This document shows positions 23,658 through 33,929 of a stretch of 64,000 nt of DNA, piece by piece. A program made the position numbers and the translations under genes. The stretch is taken from positions 124,001 to 188,000 of the forward strand of contig CAWEJL010000005.1 in NCBI GenBank assembly GCA_963809385.1. The letters run 5' to 3'. Positions within the stretch are counted from its first letter, which is position 1. Each line of letters opens with the position of its first letter. The stretch comes from JAKAIY01 sp963809385 (GTDB lineage Bacteria > Chloroflexota > Ktedonobacteria > Ktedonobacterales > JADMIN01). Below the pieces are notes generated by a model. It saw only the letters and a list, made by a program, of their open reading frames with translations, was not told the origin of the DNA and ran no database searches.

Positions 23658-24671
23658 ATGCGACAGTCCTCCGATTTCGAGCTTGATCCCACCATACCTG
23701 CACGCATCATCTTCATGGGCACTCCCGACTTCGCGGTCCCATCCCTGCGAACGCTTGTCGAATCATCGGCGCCCGGCGTGGTCTGGCCTGATGGCATTCA
23801 TATCGTGGGCGTCATAACCCGGCCGGACCGGTCATCCGGACGCGGGCGGCAGGTGACGTACAGTCCTGTCAAGCAATTTGCGCTCTCCACTTCTCTTTCA
23901 GTGTATCAACCCGGCTCACTGCGGCGACCAGAGGCACAGCGCCTGATCGAGGAGCTCGCGCCTCATCTCATCGTCGTCGCGGCATTCGGGCAGATACTCC
24001 CACCTGAGGTCCTTCACCTTCCCGCCCGTGGCTGTCTCAACGTCCACGCCTCGCTTCTGCCTCGGTGGCGTGGCGCGTCTCCCATCGCCGCCGCCATCCT
24101 CGCAGGCGACGAGGAAACCGGCGTCACCATCATGGCGATGGACGAAGGGCTCGACACTGGCGCGATCGTCTCCAGTCGCGCGACACCTATCACACCAGAT
24201 GACACCACCGGCGCGCTGACCGATCGCCTGGCGGAGCTGGGCGCGCGCCTGCTCATCGAGACGCTGCCAGTTTGGCTTGAGGGCCGTGCGCAGCTGATTC
24301 CTCAGGACGAGACCCGTACCAGCTTGACGAGGCCCTTACGCAAGGAAGATGGCCGCCTCGACTGGAATCGGTCAGCTAGTGAGCTCTCCAGAGTAGTCCG
24401 GGCGATGGCGCCATGGCCCGGGGCCTATACCATATGGAACGGCAAATTGCTGAAAGTGCTCGATGCGGTCGCTATTCCGCGCATGAGTGATGACGCGCCA
24501 GGATCATGCTACCTCCTGCCGCCAGGCGCGCCCGACGGCCCGCTCGCCTGCGCCTGTGGTGAAGGGGCGCTTGCCCTTCGGGTGATACAATTGGAAGGAA
24601 AGCGCGCGCTCACCAGCGCCGAAACACTGCGCGGGCATCCTGGACTCAGCGCGGCGATGCTCGGTCTGTGA
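23658..24671 (+). CDS. fmt: Methionyl-tRNA formyltransferase
   Basis: Formylates initiator Met-tRNA using 10-formyl-tetrahydrofolate. The 337-residue length is normal. Seen: RIIFMGTPDFAVPSL at the N terminus, GCLNVHASLLPRWRGASPI with the catalytic Asn-His pair, and VTIMAMDEGLDTGAI, then a C-terminal OB-like domain from about residue 205 (RPLRKEDGRLDW). The ATG at 23658 has GGAG ten bases upstream. It is followed by rlmN after 24 bases, so the two translation genes probably form an operon. Confidence 0.95.
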   Translation: MRQSSDFELDPTIPARIIFMGTPDFAVPSLRTLVESSAPGVVWPDGIHIVGVITRPDRSSGRGRQVTYSPVKQFALSTSLSVYQPGSLRRPEAQRLIEELAPHLIVVAAFGQILPPEVLHLPARGCLNVHASLLPRWRGASPIAAAILAGDEETGVTIMAMDEGLDTGAIVSSRATPITPDDTTGALTDRLAELGARLLIETLPVWLEGRAQLIPQDETRTSLTRPLRKEDGRLDWNRSASELSRVVRAMAPWPGAYTIWNGKLLKVLDAVAIPRMSDDAPGSCYLLPPGAPDGPLACACGEGALALRVIQLEGKRALTSAETLRGHPGLSAAMLGL

Positions 24672-24695
24672 GCGCTGAAAGAGTAATTCCACGAG

Positions 24696-25850
24696 ATGAG
24701 TGACGTGACGCAACCCGTTACACCGATCGAGACAACCGACCTCCTTGGCCTCAGTTACGATGAGATTCGCGACTGGCTTGTCGCGCGTGGAGAACCTGCC
24801 TATCGCGCCCGCCAGGTCTGTGACAGCGTCTATCACGCTTTCGTGGATGACTTCCAGCGCATGCCTACTCTGCCCGTATCGCTGCGCGATCGCCTGTCGC
24901 GAGAGGCGAGTATCACGGGTCCCGTTACCAGCGCGTCAGTCATGTCGAAGGATGGACGCACCCGCAAGCTTCTGCTGGAGTTACGAGATGGCAAGCGCAT
25001 CGAGACGGTGCTCATGCTCTATCCCGCCAGCGCCGAAGGCCGCGCCCGCGCGACCGTCTGCATCTCAACACAGGCTGGTTGCGCGTTCGGCTGTACATTC
25101 TGCGCCACCGGCCAGATGGGATTCGAGCGGCATCTCACAGCGGGAGAGATCGTCGCGCAAGTCCTCCTCGTCGCCCGCGAGCTGCGTGCGCATCCCTGGA
25201 TCGCTCCAGACGGGCAAACCATTGATCGCGTGACAAATCTCGTCTTCATGGGCATGGGTGAGCCACTGCACAACTACGCGAACACACTCAAAGCCATCGC
25301 TATCCTGAATATGCCGGAAGGGCTCAGCATTGGCGCCCGCCATATGACGGTATCCACTGTGGGCCTGGTTCCCGCCATCCTCCGACTGGCGGAAGAGCCG
25401 CTCCAGATCAACCTGGCCATCTCCCTGCACGCGCCCAACAACGCCATGCGCGCTCGTACCATGCCGATCACACGCAAATACCCCATCGAGGAGGTTCTCT
25501 CAGCCGTCCAGGCGTACGTAGCGCGCACACACCGCCAGGTCACGTTTGAATACGTGCTGCTCGCGGGCGAGAATGACTCGGTCGAGCATGCGCGAGAGCT
25601 TGCGCTTCTACTGGCCCCGCTCGCCCAGTTCGGGCATGTCAACTTGATCCCCGTGAACATAACCGCCGCTGGCTATAAGCCCCCATCAGGCGCGACGATA
25701 CGCGCCTTTCGCGAAACCCTGCGCGCGGGAGGTGTTTCCAGCAGCGTGAGAGCGGAGCGCGGAGATGATATCGCCGCCGCCTGCGGCCAGCTTCGCACAC
25801 GCCATGACGCCTCACGCCGCCAACCACTCGAAATGGCGCGCGAAAGCTAG
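24696..25850 (+). CDS. rlmN: 23S rRNA (adenine-2503-C2)-methyltransferase RlmN
   Basis: A radical-SAM enzyme that methylates C2 of A2503 in 23S rRNA and A37 of some tRNAs. The radical-SAM cysteines are in CAFGCTFCATGQMGF (CxxxCxxC). The N-terminal part (LSYDEIRDWLVARGEPAYRARQV) is the RNA-binding helical domain. Downstream are VFMGMGEPLHNY and STVGLVPAI, typical of RlmN; the C-terminal half keeps the second catalytic cysteine near the end (AAACGQLR). Length 384 is normal. It follows fmt by 24 bases. Confidence 0.95.
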   Translation: MSDVTQPVTPIETTDLLGLSYDEIRDWLVARGEPAYRARQVCDSVYHAFVDDFQRMPTLPVSLRDRLSREASITGPVTSASVMSKDGRTRKLLLELRDGKRIETVLMLYPASAEGRARATVCISTQAGCAFGCTFCATGQMGFERHLTAGEIVAQVLLVARELRAHPWIAPDGQTIDRVTNLVFMGMGEPLHNYANTLKAIAILNMPEGLSIGARHMTVSTVGLVPAILRLAEEPLQINLAISLHAPNNAMRARTMPITRKYPIEEVLSAVQAYVARTHRQVTFEYVLLAGENDSVEHARELALLLAPLAQFGHVNLIPVNITAAGYKPPSGATIRAFRETLRAGGVSSSVRAERGDDIAAACGQLRTRHDASRRQPLEMARES

Positions 25851-26021
25851 GGGCATGGCGCCGCGTTTGCGCCGCGTGGACTTTGCTCAACAGATGGCCA
25901 ACTGGCCTAGAGAGGGATGCCCAGGCAGGCGCGCTATGCTACAATGGCCGCGGAATCCCTGCTACTGCGGGCGTGATCCACGATTCTGACGCTTGCGAGA
26001 GCCTATACCGGAGAGTGACCT

Positions 26022-27588
26022 ATGGAGGCAAACGTGCGCTGCGCCGCGTGTAGAAGCGTGGCGCCCGCTGACGCACGCTTCTGTCCAACATGTGGCGCGC
26101 CAATGCGTAGCGCGCATCCACGCATGGGCACGGGCCTTCTCCCCTCGCAACACCTCTTGAAAAACCAGTACTCTATCATCCGCAAGCTCGCGCAGGGTGG
26201 TCAAAGCGCCGTGTACCTCGCCCGCGACACCTACGCGAATGACGCTGAACGCGCGATCAAGGAAATGAGCGAATCCCAGCTCGATCCTGAGAAGCGCCAG
26301 CAAGCCATCAATGACTTCATGCGAGAGGCGCAGATACTCCTATCTCTCAATCACCATGCGCTCGCGCGCGTGATTGAGTTCTTTACCGTGGACACGCGCT
26401 ATTTTCTCGTTATGGAGTACGTGCCAGGTCACAACCTTGAAGACGAGATGGTGCAATACCGGCGCGAGCCGCTCGATTGGGAAGATGTCACACGCTGGGG
26501 CATGGCGCTGGCGGATGTCCTTTCATACCTGCATTCCCGAGAGCCCGCGATCATCTACCGCGATCTAAAGCCGGCAAACGTCATGCTCTTGCCGGATGGA
26601 AGCGTCAAACTGATTGATTTCGGCATCGCGCGCAGGCTACATCCCGCCCGCATGACAGACACGATGCAGTTGGGCACTGATGGATATGCGCCGCTTGAAC
26701 AATACAGTTCGCGCTCAGAGGCGCGCTCTGACGTGTACGCGCTGGGCGCGTCCCTCTACCACCTCCTGACCGGGCGGGTTCCCGAGGCGGCCCCTATGCG
26801 TGTCGCGGGACACAAGCTCACCCCAATTCGTGCGCTCAACCGAAAAGTGCCTGAGCCCGTGGAGCGCGTGATCTCTCAGGCCCTCAACCTGTACGCCAAA
26901 GATCGTTTTCTCCACGCGCAAGCGATGCGCGATGCGCTGGAATGGGCCAGAAGACAGTCTGGTCTGGCGCCATCCGCTGAACAGGGGCGAACAGCGCCAA
27001 GCTCACCATCGCTCTATCCCAGCGTTCCCTCGATTCCACCAACAGTCGCTCCCTACCAATCAGGAACGTATCCCTCGTCCGCCGACCAACAGCGCCAAAG
27101 CAGCGGCACAGCTGGGCCTGCCATCCAGCGTCCCGCAGGTGGCCCCACACCACTTCAGGGCTCCATGCCAACCTATGGACCGCACATCGATGCAGTTGCA
27201 ACGCACGTTCAGCCAGGCGCATCACGTAGAACGGGTAGCCCGACGGCGGGTCCTCGCTTGACTGTCTGGCCACTGCGCCTCGACGCCGGATATCTCCTGG
27301 TCAATCAAGTGACCACAATGGACCTGGACATTGGTAATCGCGGCGGCGGCGCGCTCAAAGGCTACGCCGAAACGAATATCGCGGCAATGACCGTGAATCC
27401 CAAGCGACATTGACGAGCATGTCACGCGTCTCGCTGTACGCATAGACGCCACAGGCCTCGCGACTGGTCCATATGTCTGCCATATCGCGGTCCGCACGAA
27501 TGGCGGCGACTTGATCGTACAGGTACGGTTTGTGGTGCGCCCCGCTGGTGACGTTTTTGGCGCGAGAGGACGTATGACCGGCCAGTGA
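26022..27588 (+). CDS. Zinc-ribbon Ser/Thr protein kinase with C-terminal Ig-like tail (one frameshift)
   Basis: A cytoplasmic signalling kinase. A zinc ribbon (C7, C10, C21, C24) leads into a Hanks-type kinase: LAQGGQSAVYLARD is the glycine loop, ERAIKEM has the ATP lysine, IIYRDLKPANVML the catalytic loop (Tyr replaces the usual His of HRD), and LIDFGIARR the DFG. A Ser/Pro-rich linker (residues 310-400) follows, then a beta-sandwich starting PLRLDAGYLLV. The frame breaks at about 27400; removing one C of CCC gives VNPSDIDEHVTRLAVRID and runs to the stop at 27588, completing the Ig-like domain. No membrane segment is seen. MTA phosphorylase follows after 72 bases. Confidence 0.87.
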
Positions 27589-27660
27589 GCGCGGACGAAG
27601 CGCTATCAGCGGTGGCAAGCCCGCGTATAAGAACAAAACGGGCGTCGGGAGGCACATGAC

Positions 27661-28545
27661 ATGGCGGAGCAGCGAGCGCGATTGGCGGTCATTGGCGGCA
27701 GCGGACTCTACGCGATGGACGGGTTGCGAGATACTGAAGAGATCACCGTTACTACGCCATTTGGCGCGCCAAGCGACAGCATCACGCTCGGCGTCATCGA
27801 TGATACACGCGTCGCGTTTTTGCCCCGCCACGGGCGTGGCCACCGACTCAGCCCATCCGAAGTCCCATCGCGCGCCAACATCTATGCATTGAAGAGTCTC
27901 GGCGTTGAGCGCATCATCTCCGTCAGCGCCGTTGGCAGCCTCCGTGAAGATTTCGCTCCACTTGATCTCGTCATCCCAGACCAATTATTTGATCGCACAA
28001 AAGCGCGTCCCGCGACATTCTTCGAAGGCGGTGTCGTCGCGCATATCGGCTTCGCCGAGCCATTCTGCGCTGAGACAAGCGCACTGCTCGTAGAAGCATC
28101 AGCCACGCTGCCCAGCGTGCGCATCCATCGCGGAGGCACGTATCTCTGTATCGAGGGGCCTCAATTCTCGACCAAAGCGGAATCTCGCGTCTACCGCCAG
28201 TGGGGAGCGGACATTATCGGCATGACCGCGCTGCCCGAAGCCAAGCTGGCCCGTGAGGCTGAACTCTGCTACGCGACCATCGCCTGCGTCACCGATTACG
28301 ATGTCTGGCATCAGACCGAAACACCAGTGACCGTCGAGATGGTCGTCGCCAATCTGACACACAATCTCGCCAACGCGCAGCGCATCATTCGTGAAGTCGC
28401 CCGCACCATGCCAGCGGATCGCTCAGGCTCGACTTGCGGCTGCGATTCGGCGCTGGCAGCCGCCCTGATCACCGATCGCTCCACCCTCACCCCAGAAGAA
28501 CGCTCCCGCTACGACCCTCTCATCGGGCGCTATCTCGCGAAATGA
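27661..28545 (+). CDS. mtnP: S-methyl-5'-thioadenosine phosphorylase
   Basis: Splits methylthioadenosine to adenine and methylthioribose-1-phosphate in methionine salvage. The 294-residue chain shows LAVIGGSGLY (phosphate loop), FLPRHGRGHRLSPSEV, ISVSAVGSLRED, and CIEGPQFSTKAESRVYR with VTDYDVWH at the base site; the Asp/Ser pair of this loop favours MTA or a 6-aminopurine over guanosine. It ends with the usual helix. ATG at 27661 follows GGGAGG by eight bases. It is convergent with the exchanger gene. Some Chloroflexota enzymes of this type also act on inosine; I did not see features that decide this. Confidence 0.92.
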   Translation: MAEQRARLAVIGGSGLYAMDGLRDTEEITVTTPFGAPSDSITLGVIDDTRVAFLPRHGRGHRLSPSEVPSRANIYALKSLGVERIISVSAVGSLREDFAPLDLVIPDQLFDRTKARPATFFEGGVVAHIGFAEPFCAETSALLVEASATLPSVRIHRGGTYLCIEGPQFSTKAESRVYRQWGADIIGMTALPEAKLAREAELCYATIACVTDYDVWHQTETPVTVEMVVANLTHNLANAQRIIREVARTMPADRSGSTCGCDSALAAALITDRSTLTPEERSRYDPLIGRYLAK

Positions 28546-28623
28546 ACGGCATCTCCAGGACATCAGATAGACTTGTCTCTGCGCTCTGGCTCCTATACGA
28601 GGCCGTATTCGGAGGTCAGCCAA

Positions 28624-30081
28624 CTAAGGGTGGGGAGGAAGGAAGTAGGCTGTCGCCGCCAGCAATGCCCAAAGCGAGCACAGTTGCACACCTTCAAGGA
28701 TTGTCGCCTCGCCATCTCGGCTGAGCAGCATGAACAGGAACGATCCGGCGACGAAAATGACCACTTCCAGCGGGTTGAAGTTGAGCAGCAACGGATGGTT
28801 TGTCAGATAGCCAACGATCACCAGCACAGGCACAACGACCGTTACCATCTGAATTGACGCGCCTGCGGTGACACCCATCGTAATTTCGATCAGGTTCCGT
28901 CGCGCCATACCCGTCGCACCATAGAGTTCCACAGCGCCACCCACGACCGGAATCAGGATCAGCCCCAGGAAAAACCCGTTGACATAGTGCTCATATTGGC
29001 GTCCGATGACTTCAACGGACCCCGCGAACGCCTCTGACATGAACACGACACCAGCCGCTGCTAAGGCAAGAATCCCCAGCGCGAGCGCGATGCGCAGCCA
29101 CTTATGCTGATGAAGGAAGCCTTCCGCTTCGCCCGTCGCCTCTTCCACTCCCCGTTCGGCGGCGCGCGCCACCACCTGGAGTTTCCTTGCCTTCCGCTTC
29201 TCTTCAGCGTATCGCGCCTTGGCGGACTTGTTCGGCGCGGGTTCCTCAGCGGTCATGACAGTCATGACGCTGATGTTCTGGTCAGCGCGCGCGGCTAGCT
29301 CCGCCTCAGCCTGTTGTCGTTCGTCGCTAAAAAGCGCTTCCACCCCTGGCGGCGGATCCAGGGGATTCACCCCCATGCCTTCCAGCGAGGCTTTGCCTTT
29401 TGGTTTTAACGTGTGCCGTCGCTTGGCTTCCCGGCGCGCCTGCGCCTTCTCGAGCAGATTTTCGCCCGCGCGCAGTCTGAACACAGCGAACAGGATGTAC
29501 GCGATATACGCGACCAGGAGCGCCACACCTACGCAGAGGCTAATGGAGTACTGGCCAAATACCCTGAGGTTAGCTGGATCGAACGCCGTATCATTCGATT
29601 TTGCCACAAGAAACGCGACAGTAGGCAGACACAAACCAGTGACAGCCAGCGCGAAGAAGCTTGAGTATTCCCCTGCGTTTTCCGGGCTGAACTTCATCCG
29701 GCCATTCTTCAACGCGCCCGCGATAGTAGCGACCCCGAGGATGAGCAACGAGTTACGAATGACCACGCCAGCCACCGAGCTGAGCACGATCTGGGAGCCA
29801 TTCTTGTCACCCGCCGGAAGGGAGAGCAGCAATGTGAGCGCGATGGCAAGCTCCGCGGCGTTACCGAATGTCGTATGCAGCAGTCCCCCAATAAACTGGC
29901 CGAAAAGCTCCTCGAGCTCTTCTACGGCGCTCTCCAGAAAACTCGAGAGGGGGATAAGGGTTAGCGCCGCCAGCAGAAGCAGCGACGGCCCATCTTCTAG
30001 CCCCAGCTTCTCACGGAAGATGACTACCGGGATAATTAGTAGGCCGAGGTTGATCCACCGCACCCAGACCGATCTCTCCAC
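28624..30081 (-). CDS. Calcium/proton exchanger, CaCA family
   Basis: A 485-residue antiporter that exports Ca2+ in exchange for H+. Both alpha repeats are present: TTFGNAAELAIALTLLLS near residue 70 and VGGAVELYGATGMAR near residue 375, each with the acidic ion-binding residue. About eleven hydrophobic segments are visible. The central cytosolic loop (about residues 210-330) is long and charged, with a run of Arg/Lys/Glu, and is larger than in most bacterial CAX proteins. Start is a GTG at 30081, four to five bases after GGGAG. It lies downstream of tex on the same strand. Confidence 0.88.
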   Translation of the reverse strand: MERSVWVRWINLGLLIIPVVIFREKLGLEDGPSLLLLAALTLIPLSSFLESAVEELEELFGQFIGGLLHTTFGNAAELAIALTLLLSLPAGDKNGSQIVLSSVAGVVIRNSLLILGVATIAGALKNGRMKFSPENAGEYSSFFALAVTGLCLPTVAFLVAKSNDTAFDPANLRVFGQYSISLCVGVALLVAYIAYILFAVFRLRAGENLLEKAQARREAKRRHTLKPKGKASLEGMGVNPLDPPPGVEALFSDERQQAEAELAARADQNISVMTVMTAEEPAPNKSAKARYAEEKRKARKLQVVARAAERGVEEATGEAEGFLHQHKWLRIALALGILALAAAGVVFMSEAFAGSVEVIGRQYEHYVNGFFLGLILIPVVGGAVELYGATGMARRNLIEITMGVTAGASIQMVTVVVPVLVIVGYLTNHPLLLNFNPLEVVIFVAGSFLFMLLSRDGEATILEGVQLCSLWALLAATAYFLPPHP

Positions 30082-30205
30082 ACAGCTCCCCTATCGTCAA
30101 CACACTGTAGCGCGCGCCATCCGAAAAACGCCGCTTATCCGGTGACCATTATAGCAGGGCGCCGCACGCGCGCGGTCAGCCGTTCGGCGTAGACGCTGAG
30201 GAGAT

Positions 30206-32536
30206 TCAGCTAACCCCGCGCATACTCAACTGGATGCGGCCCCGTATGGCATCCACACTCATCACACGAACAGTCACGATCTGGCCTACCGCAACCACAG
30301 CCATCGGATCGCGCACGAAGTTGTCCGCCATTTCTGAGACATGCACCAGGCCGTCTTGCTTGACACCGATATCCACAAATGCGCCGAAATCCACCACATT
30401 GCGTACGGAACCCTGCAGAATCATGCCTTCCGCCAGGTCTTCCAGTTTGAGCACATCATGCCGCAGAATTGGCGCTGGCAAGCCATCGCGAGGATCAAGA
30501 CCAGGTTTCTCCAGGTTCTCGAGAATATCCGTCAGAGTTGGCGCGCCAACGCCCAACTCTTGCGCCAGTTTTGCGACCGCCGCCTGAAAGCCGCCGCTGC
30601 CCGATCCCATGCTCACTAGCAGCCGCCACGCGCGCACCCGATCAGCGGCGCGGTCGCCTTTCGCGCCCGGCAGCTTATCCAGCGCCTGCCGGGCGACCTC
30701 ATAGCTCTCTGGATGAATGAATGTATTGTCCAGCGGCTCCGGCCCGTCAGCAATCTTGAGGAATCCCGCCGCCTGCGTGAAGGTTGCTGGCCCCAAGCCG
30801 GGCGTCTTGAGCAGGTCCTTGCGGGTCTTGAACGAGCCGTTCTCCTCGCGCCTGGCCACGATAGCCTCCGCCACACGCGCCGAGATGCCCGCCACGTAGC
30901 GCAACGCTTGGGCCGAGGCCACATTGACATCCACACCAGCGAAATTGACGCACGAGACCATCACACGGTCGAGCGCCGCCGCCAGCGCGCGCTGGTCAAC
31001 GTCATGCTGGTACATGCCGACACCCACAGCCTTTGGGTCAATCTTGACGAGTTCGGCCAGCGGGTCCTGCAAGCGCCGCCCAATTGAGATGCCGCCGCGC
31101 TGTGTGGCGTCCAGCGTCGGGAATTCCTGCCGGGCGACCTCCGACGCGGAATAGACCGACGCGCCCGCCTCACTCACCATCACATACCCAATAGAGCCAG
31201 CCGGCGCGCCCATCTGTTCCAGCTCGCGAATCGTCTCCGCTGCAAGCTGCTCCGTCTCGCGTGACGCAGTGCCATTGCCAATCGCAATCGCTCCTACACT
31301 GTGCTTCGCGATCAGCGCTTTCAGCGCCGACTTCGCCTCATCCCAGCGCCGTTGTGGCTCATGCGGATAGATCGTGGCGGACTCCAGAAACTTGCCATTG
31401 GCGCCCAGGAGCGAGATCTTGCATCCCGTCCGAAAACCAGGATCAATCGCCAGGACCGCTACTCCGCGCAGCGGTGGCTGCAAGAGCAAATGGCGGAGGT
31501 TCGTGGCAAAGACCGTGATTGCATGCTCTTCAGCCTGCCGGGTCAACTCCGCCCGCCCCTCGCGCTCCAGCGCAGGCGCCAGCAGCCGCTTGTAGCCATC
31601 CGCGATGGCGCTCTCCAACTCGCCAGCGAACGGTGAGCGTGAGTCAGGCTGATAGACGCGGTGAATCAGCGGCGCCGCCCGCTCATACGGGACATCCACC
31701 GCCACCCGTACGACATCCTCCCGCTCCGCGCGGTTCAGCGCCAGCGTGCGGTGCGGAGCCATGCGCGCAATCGGTTCGTGAAAATCGTAGTAGAGCCGGT
31801 AGACGCCCCGCGGATCCTTCTCCGCCGCGCGCTCGGCGTCTACGGTTAGTCGCGCGGAGACCTCGCTCTCGCGCAGAAACAGCTTGCGCGCGTCGCCGCG
31901 CACCGTCGCATCCTCCATGATCGTCTCAGCGCAGATGTCGCGCGCGCCTGCCAGCGCCGCCTCAACGGACGCCACCCCCAGTTCAGTGTTAACGAATGAC
32001 TCGGCGGCGGCTCGCAGCGCCTGCTCCCCTGAGCCAGGAATGCGCGTCTGGCTTAGGATGAGGTCGGCCAGGGGCTGTAGCCCGCGCTCACGCGCCACAC
32101 TCGCGCGCGTTTTACGCTTCGGACGGTACGGTAAGTACAGGTCTTCGACTGATTGCAGCGTAGCAGCCGCCATAATGGCTGCCGCTAACTCGTTGGTAAG
32201 CTTGCCCTGCTCAGTGATCAACCGCAGAACATCGCGCTTGCGCTCGTGCAGCGCCCGCATTGCTTCCGCCTGATCTGCCACCGCTTGGATTTGCACCTCG
32301 TCCAAGCCGCCGGTAGCTTCCTTTCGATAGCGCGTGATGAACGGCATCGTGTTGCCAGCGTCCAGCAACTGAAGAGTGGCCAGAGTCTGCGAAGGCTTGA
32401 TCTTCAGCGCGGCGCCGATCGTCGCCGCCAGGCTCGTATCGCTGAGGGTTTCGGGGAAGCCAAGCTGATCCACACGCATCGCCCCATCCGCAGCCACGCC
32501 ACCTGCCGCCCCAGCGGGATCAGTCACATTCGTCAC
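30206..32536 (-). CDS. tex: Tex-type RNA-binding transcription accessory protein
   Basis: A 776-residue Tex/Spt6-like protein that binds nucleic acids and supports transcription. Domain order is normal: N-terminal helical Tex region (TMPFITRYRKEATGGLDEVQ, LYLPYRPKRKTRA), a YqgF-like RNase H fold (VLAIDPGFRTGCKISLL), helix-hairpin-helix motifs (VAEAIVARREENGSFKTRKD) and a C-terminal S1 domain (LQGSVRNVVDFGAFVDIGVK). The GTG at 32536 follows AAGGA by eight bases. A terminator-like hairpin separates it from the upstream peptidase gene. Confidence 0.95.
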   Translation of the reverse strand: MTNVTDPAGAAGGVAADGAMRVDQLGFPETLSDTSLAATIGAALKIKPSQTLATLQLLDAGNTMPFITRYRKEATGGLDEVQIQAVADQAEAMRALHERKRDVLRLITEQGKLTNELAAAIMAAATLQSVEDLYLPYRPKRKTRASVARERGLQPLADLILSQTRIPGSGEQALRAAAESFVNTELGVASVEAALAGARDICAETIMEDATVRGDARKLFLRESEVSARLTVDAERAAEKDPRGVYRLYYDFHEPIARMAPHRTLALNRAEREDVVRVAVDVPYERAAPLIHRVYQPDSRSPFAGELESAIADGYKRLLAPALEREGRAELTRQAEEHAITVFATNLRHLLLQPPLRGVAVLAIDPGFRTGCKISLLGANGKFLESATIYPHEPQRRWDEAKSALKALIAKHSVGAIAIGNGTASRETEQLAAETIRELEQMGAPAGSIGYVMVSEAGASVYSASEVARQEFPTLDATQRGGISIGRRLQDPLAELVKIDPKAVGVGMYQHDVDQRALAAALDRVMVSCVNFAGVDVNVASAQALRYVAGISARVAEAIVARREENGSFKTRKDLLKTPGLGPATFTQAAGFLKIADGPEPLDNTFIHPESYEVARQALDKLPGAKGDRAADRVRAWRLLVSMGSGSGGFQAAVAKLAQELGVGAPTLTDILENLEKPGLDPRDGLPAPILRHDVLKLEDLAEGMILQGSVRNVVDFGAFVDIGVKQDGLVHVSEMADNFVRDPMAVVAVGQIVTVRVMSVDAIRGRIQLSMRGVS

Positions 32537-32662
32537 GCCTACAATCCTTCTCAACTCGACAGAGTCTTCACGAACGCACGGGTCAAGAGACTATCGCGCA
32601 ACCCGCATGCCGCCAGTATAGCCCAGAGGATTCGGGCCGCCCGCTCGTCTCGCCAGAAAGTA

Positions 32663-32696
32663 CGCTCCGCTCAGTAGCGTTACTCTGAGCGGAGCG
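32663..32696 (-). terminator. 12-bp hairpin after the M20 peptidase gene
   Basis: CGCTCCGCTCAG (32663-32674) pairs with CTGAGCGGAGCG (32685-32696), 10-base loop. It lies 20 bases past the peptidase stop on the minus strand; the following minus-strand sequence is TACTTTCTGG, a weak T-tract. Confidence 0.65.
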
Positions 32697-32715
32697 CGGT
32701 ATCGCTTCGAGTGGC

Positions 32716-33885
32716 CTATTGACCGCGCAAACGCGCGCCATCCGCGCCAATGCCCGCAATGATGCCAGCCAGCAGCGCCACGCGCGGCGCGATGGACGCC
32801 ACCTCGATGTATTCACCGGGATTGTGCGCCATGCCGCCAGCGGGCCCCAGGCCATCGAGCGTTGGCGTCCCAACAGCCGCCGTCGTGTTGCCATCCGAGC
32901 CACCACCGGTTGGTGAGCCCGTAAGGGTATATCCTAGCTTTGCCGCCACCTCGCTCGCGAGCGTGAAGAGCCGCTCGCTCGCGGCGCTCTGCGTAAATGG
33001 CTGGTGCATGAAACCGCCTGACAGCCTCACCTTCGAGCCTTCGACTACTGAAGGAGCCTCGATCACCGCACGCAACGCGCGCGCAACAGCTTCCATACCA
33101 TCCAAGTCCGCCGCGCGCACGTCAACCAGCGCATGCGCCGCGTCCGGAACAACGTTCGGGCGCTCCCCTCCGTGGATGACGCCAGCATTCAGCGTCACTC
33201 CGGGAATAGTCCCATTAAGCGCCTGGATCGCGATAATCCGGTTCGCCAGCTCTAGGATCGCGTTGCGGCCTCTGTGCGGCTCCACGCCCGCGTGAGCCGA
33301 GAGTCCTTCCACGTCTATACGGTAAGTCGCCACACCCTTGCGGGCGATGGTCGCCTTGTCTACTCGCGAGTTGGGCTCCAGCACGAGCGCCGCGTCAGCC
33401 TCGCGCGCCAACCGCTCCACCAGATCATGGCTCGATGGAGAGCCGATTTCTTCATCACTGTTGCAGAAAAATACCAACTCCGCCCATGGGGTCTCGGCAA
33501 CAAGCGCCCTCACCGCATAGAGGCCGGTCAGCAGCCCACTCTTCATATCCATCACGCCGGGGCCGTAGGCGCACCCGCCAGAAATATGGAATGGCCGGCG
33601 CTTCGCCTCACCATCCGGAAAAACCGTATCCATGTGACCGATGAGCAGCACTCGGCCCACACCTGCCCCGCGCCAGCGCGCCACCAGGTGCGGCCCGTAC
33701 TCACCGCCTGCGATGCGCTCCACCTCCGCGCCTGAGGCCGTGAAGCGGGTCTGTAACTCGTTCGCGACCCATGAGACGCCATCCGGTGTATAGGTTCCAG
33801 AGTCAATATTGACCAACGTGCGCAGGTCATCGAGAAACTGGTCGCGTTGAGACTCAGCGAAGCGCAACAGCGCGCTCATCTCCAT
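32716..33885 (-). CDS. M20 family metallopeptidase, carboxypeptidase G2-like
   Basis: A 389-residue dizinc peptidase expected to remove C-terminal Glu or a similar residue from small substrates. Zinc ligands and catalytic residues are seen in order: LLIGHMDTVF, YGPGVMDMKSG, CNSDEEIGS (catalytic Glu pair), and a late GMAHNPGEY histidine. The lid domain begins with GLSAHAGVEPHRGRNAI, typical of the CPG2 group, and there is no signal peptide, so the protein is probably cytosolic. ATG at 33885 follows GGGGGA by five bases. It is the last gene of a run with the EamA transporter and ylxP, then a terminator. Confidence 0.9.
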   Translation of the reverse strand: MEMSALLRFAESQRDQFLDDLRTLVNIDSGTYTPDGVSWVANELQTRFTASGAEVERIAGGEYGPHLVARWRGAGVGRVLLIGHMDTVFPDGEAKRRPFHISGGCAYGPGVMDMKSGLLTGLYAVRALVAETPWAELVFFCNSDEEIGSPSSHDLVERLAREADAALVLEPNSRVDKATIARKGVATYRIDVEGLSAHAGVEPHRGRNAILELANRIIAIQALNGTIPGVTLNAGVIHGGERPNVVPDAAHALVDVRAADLDGMEAVARALRAVIEAPSVVEGSKVRLSGGFMHQPFTQSAASERLFTLASEVAAKLGYTLTGSPTGGGSDGNTTAAVGTPTLDGLGPAGGMAHNPGEYIEVASIAPRVALLAGIIAGIGADGARLRGQ

Positions 33886-33929
33886 CGGTTTCCCCCGTCA
33901 GGCAAACAACGAAGTGAATCACACACCAA

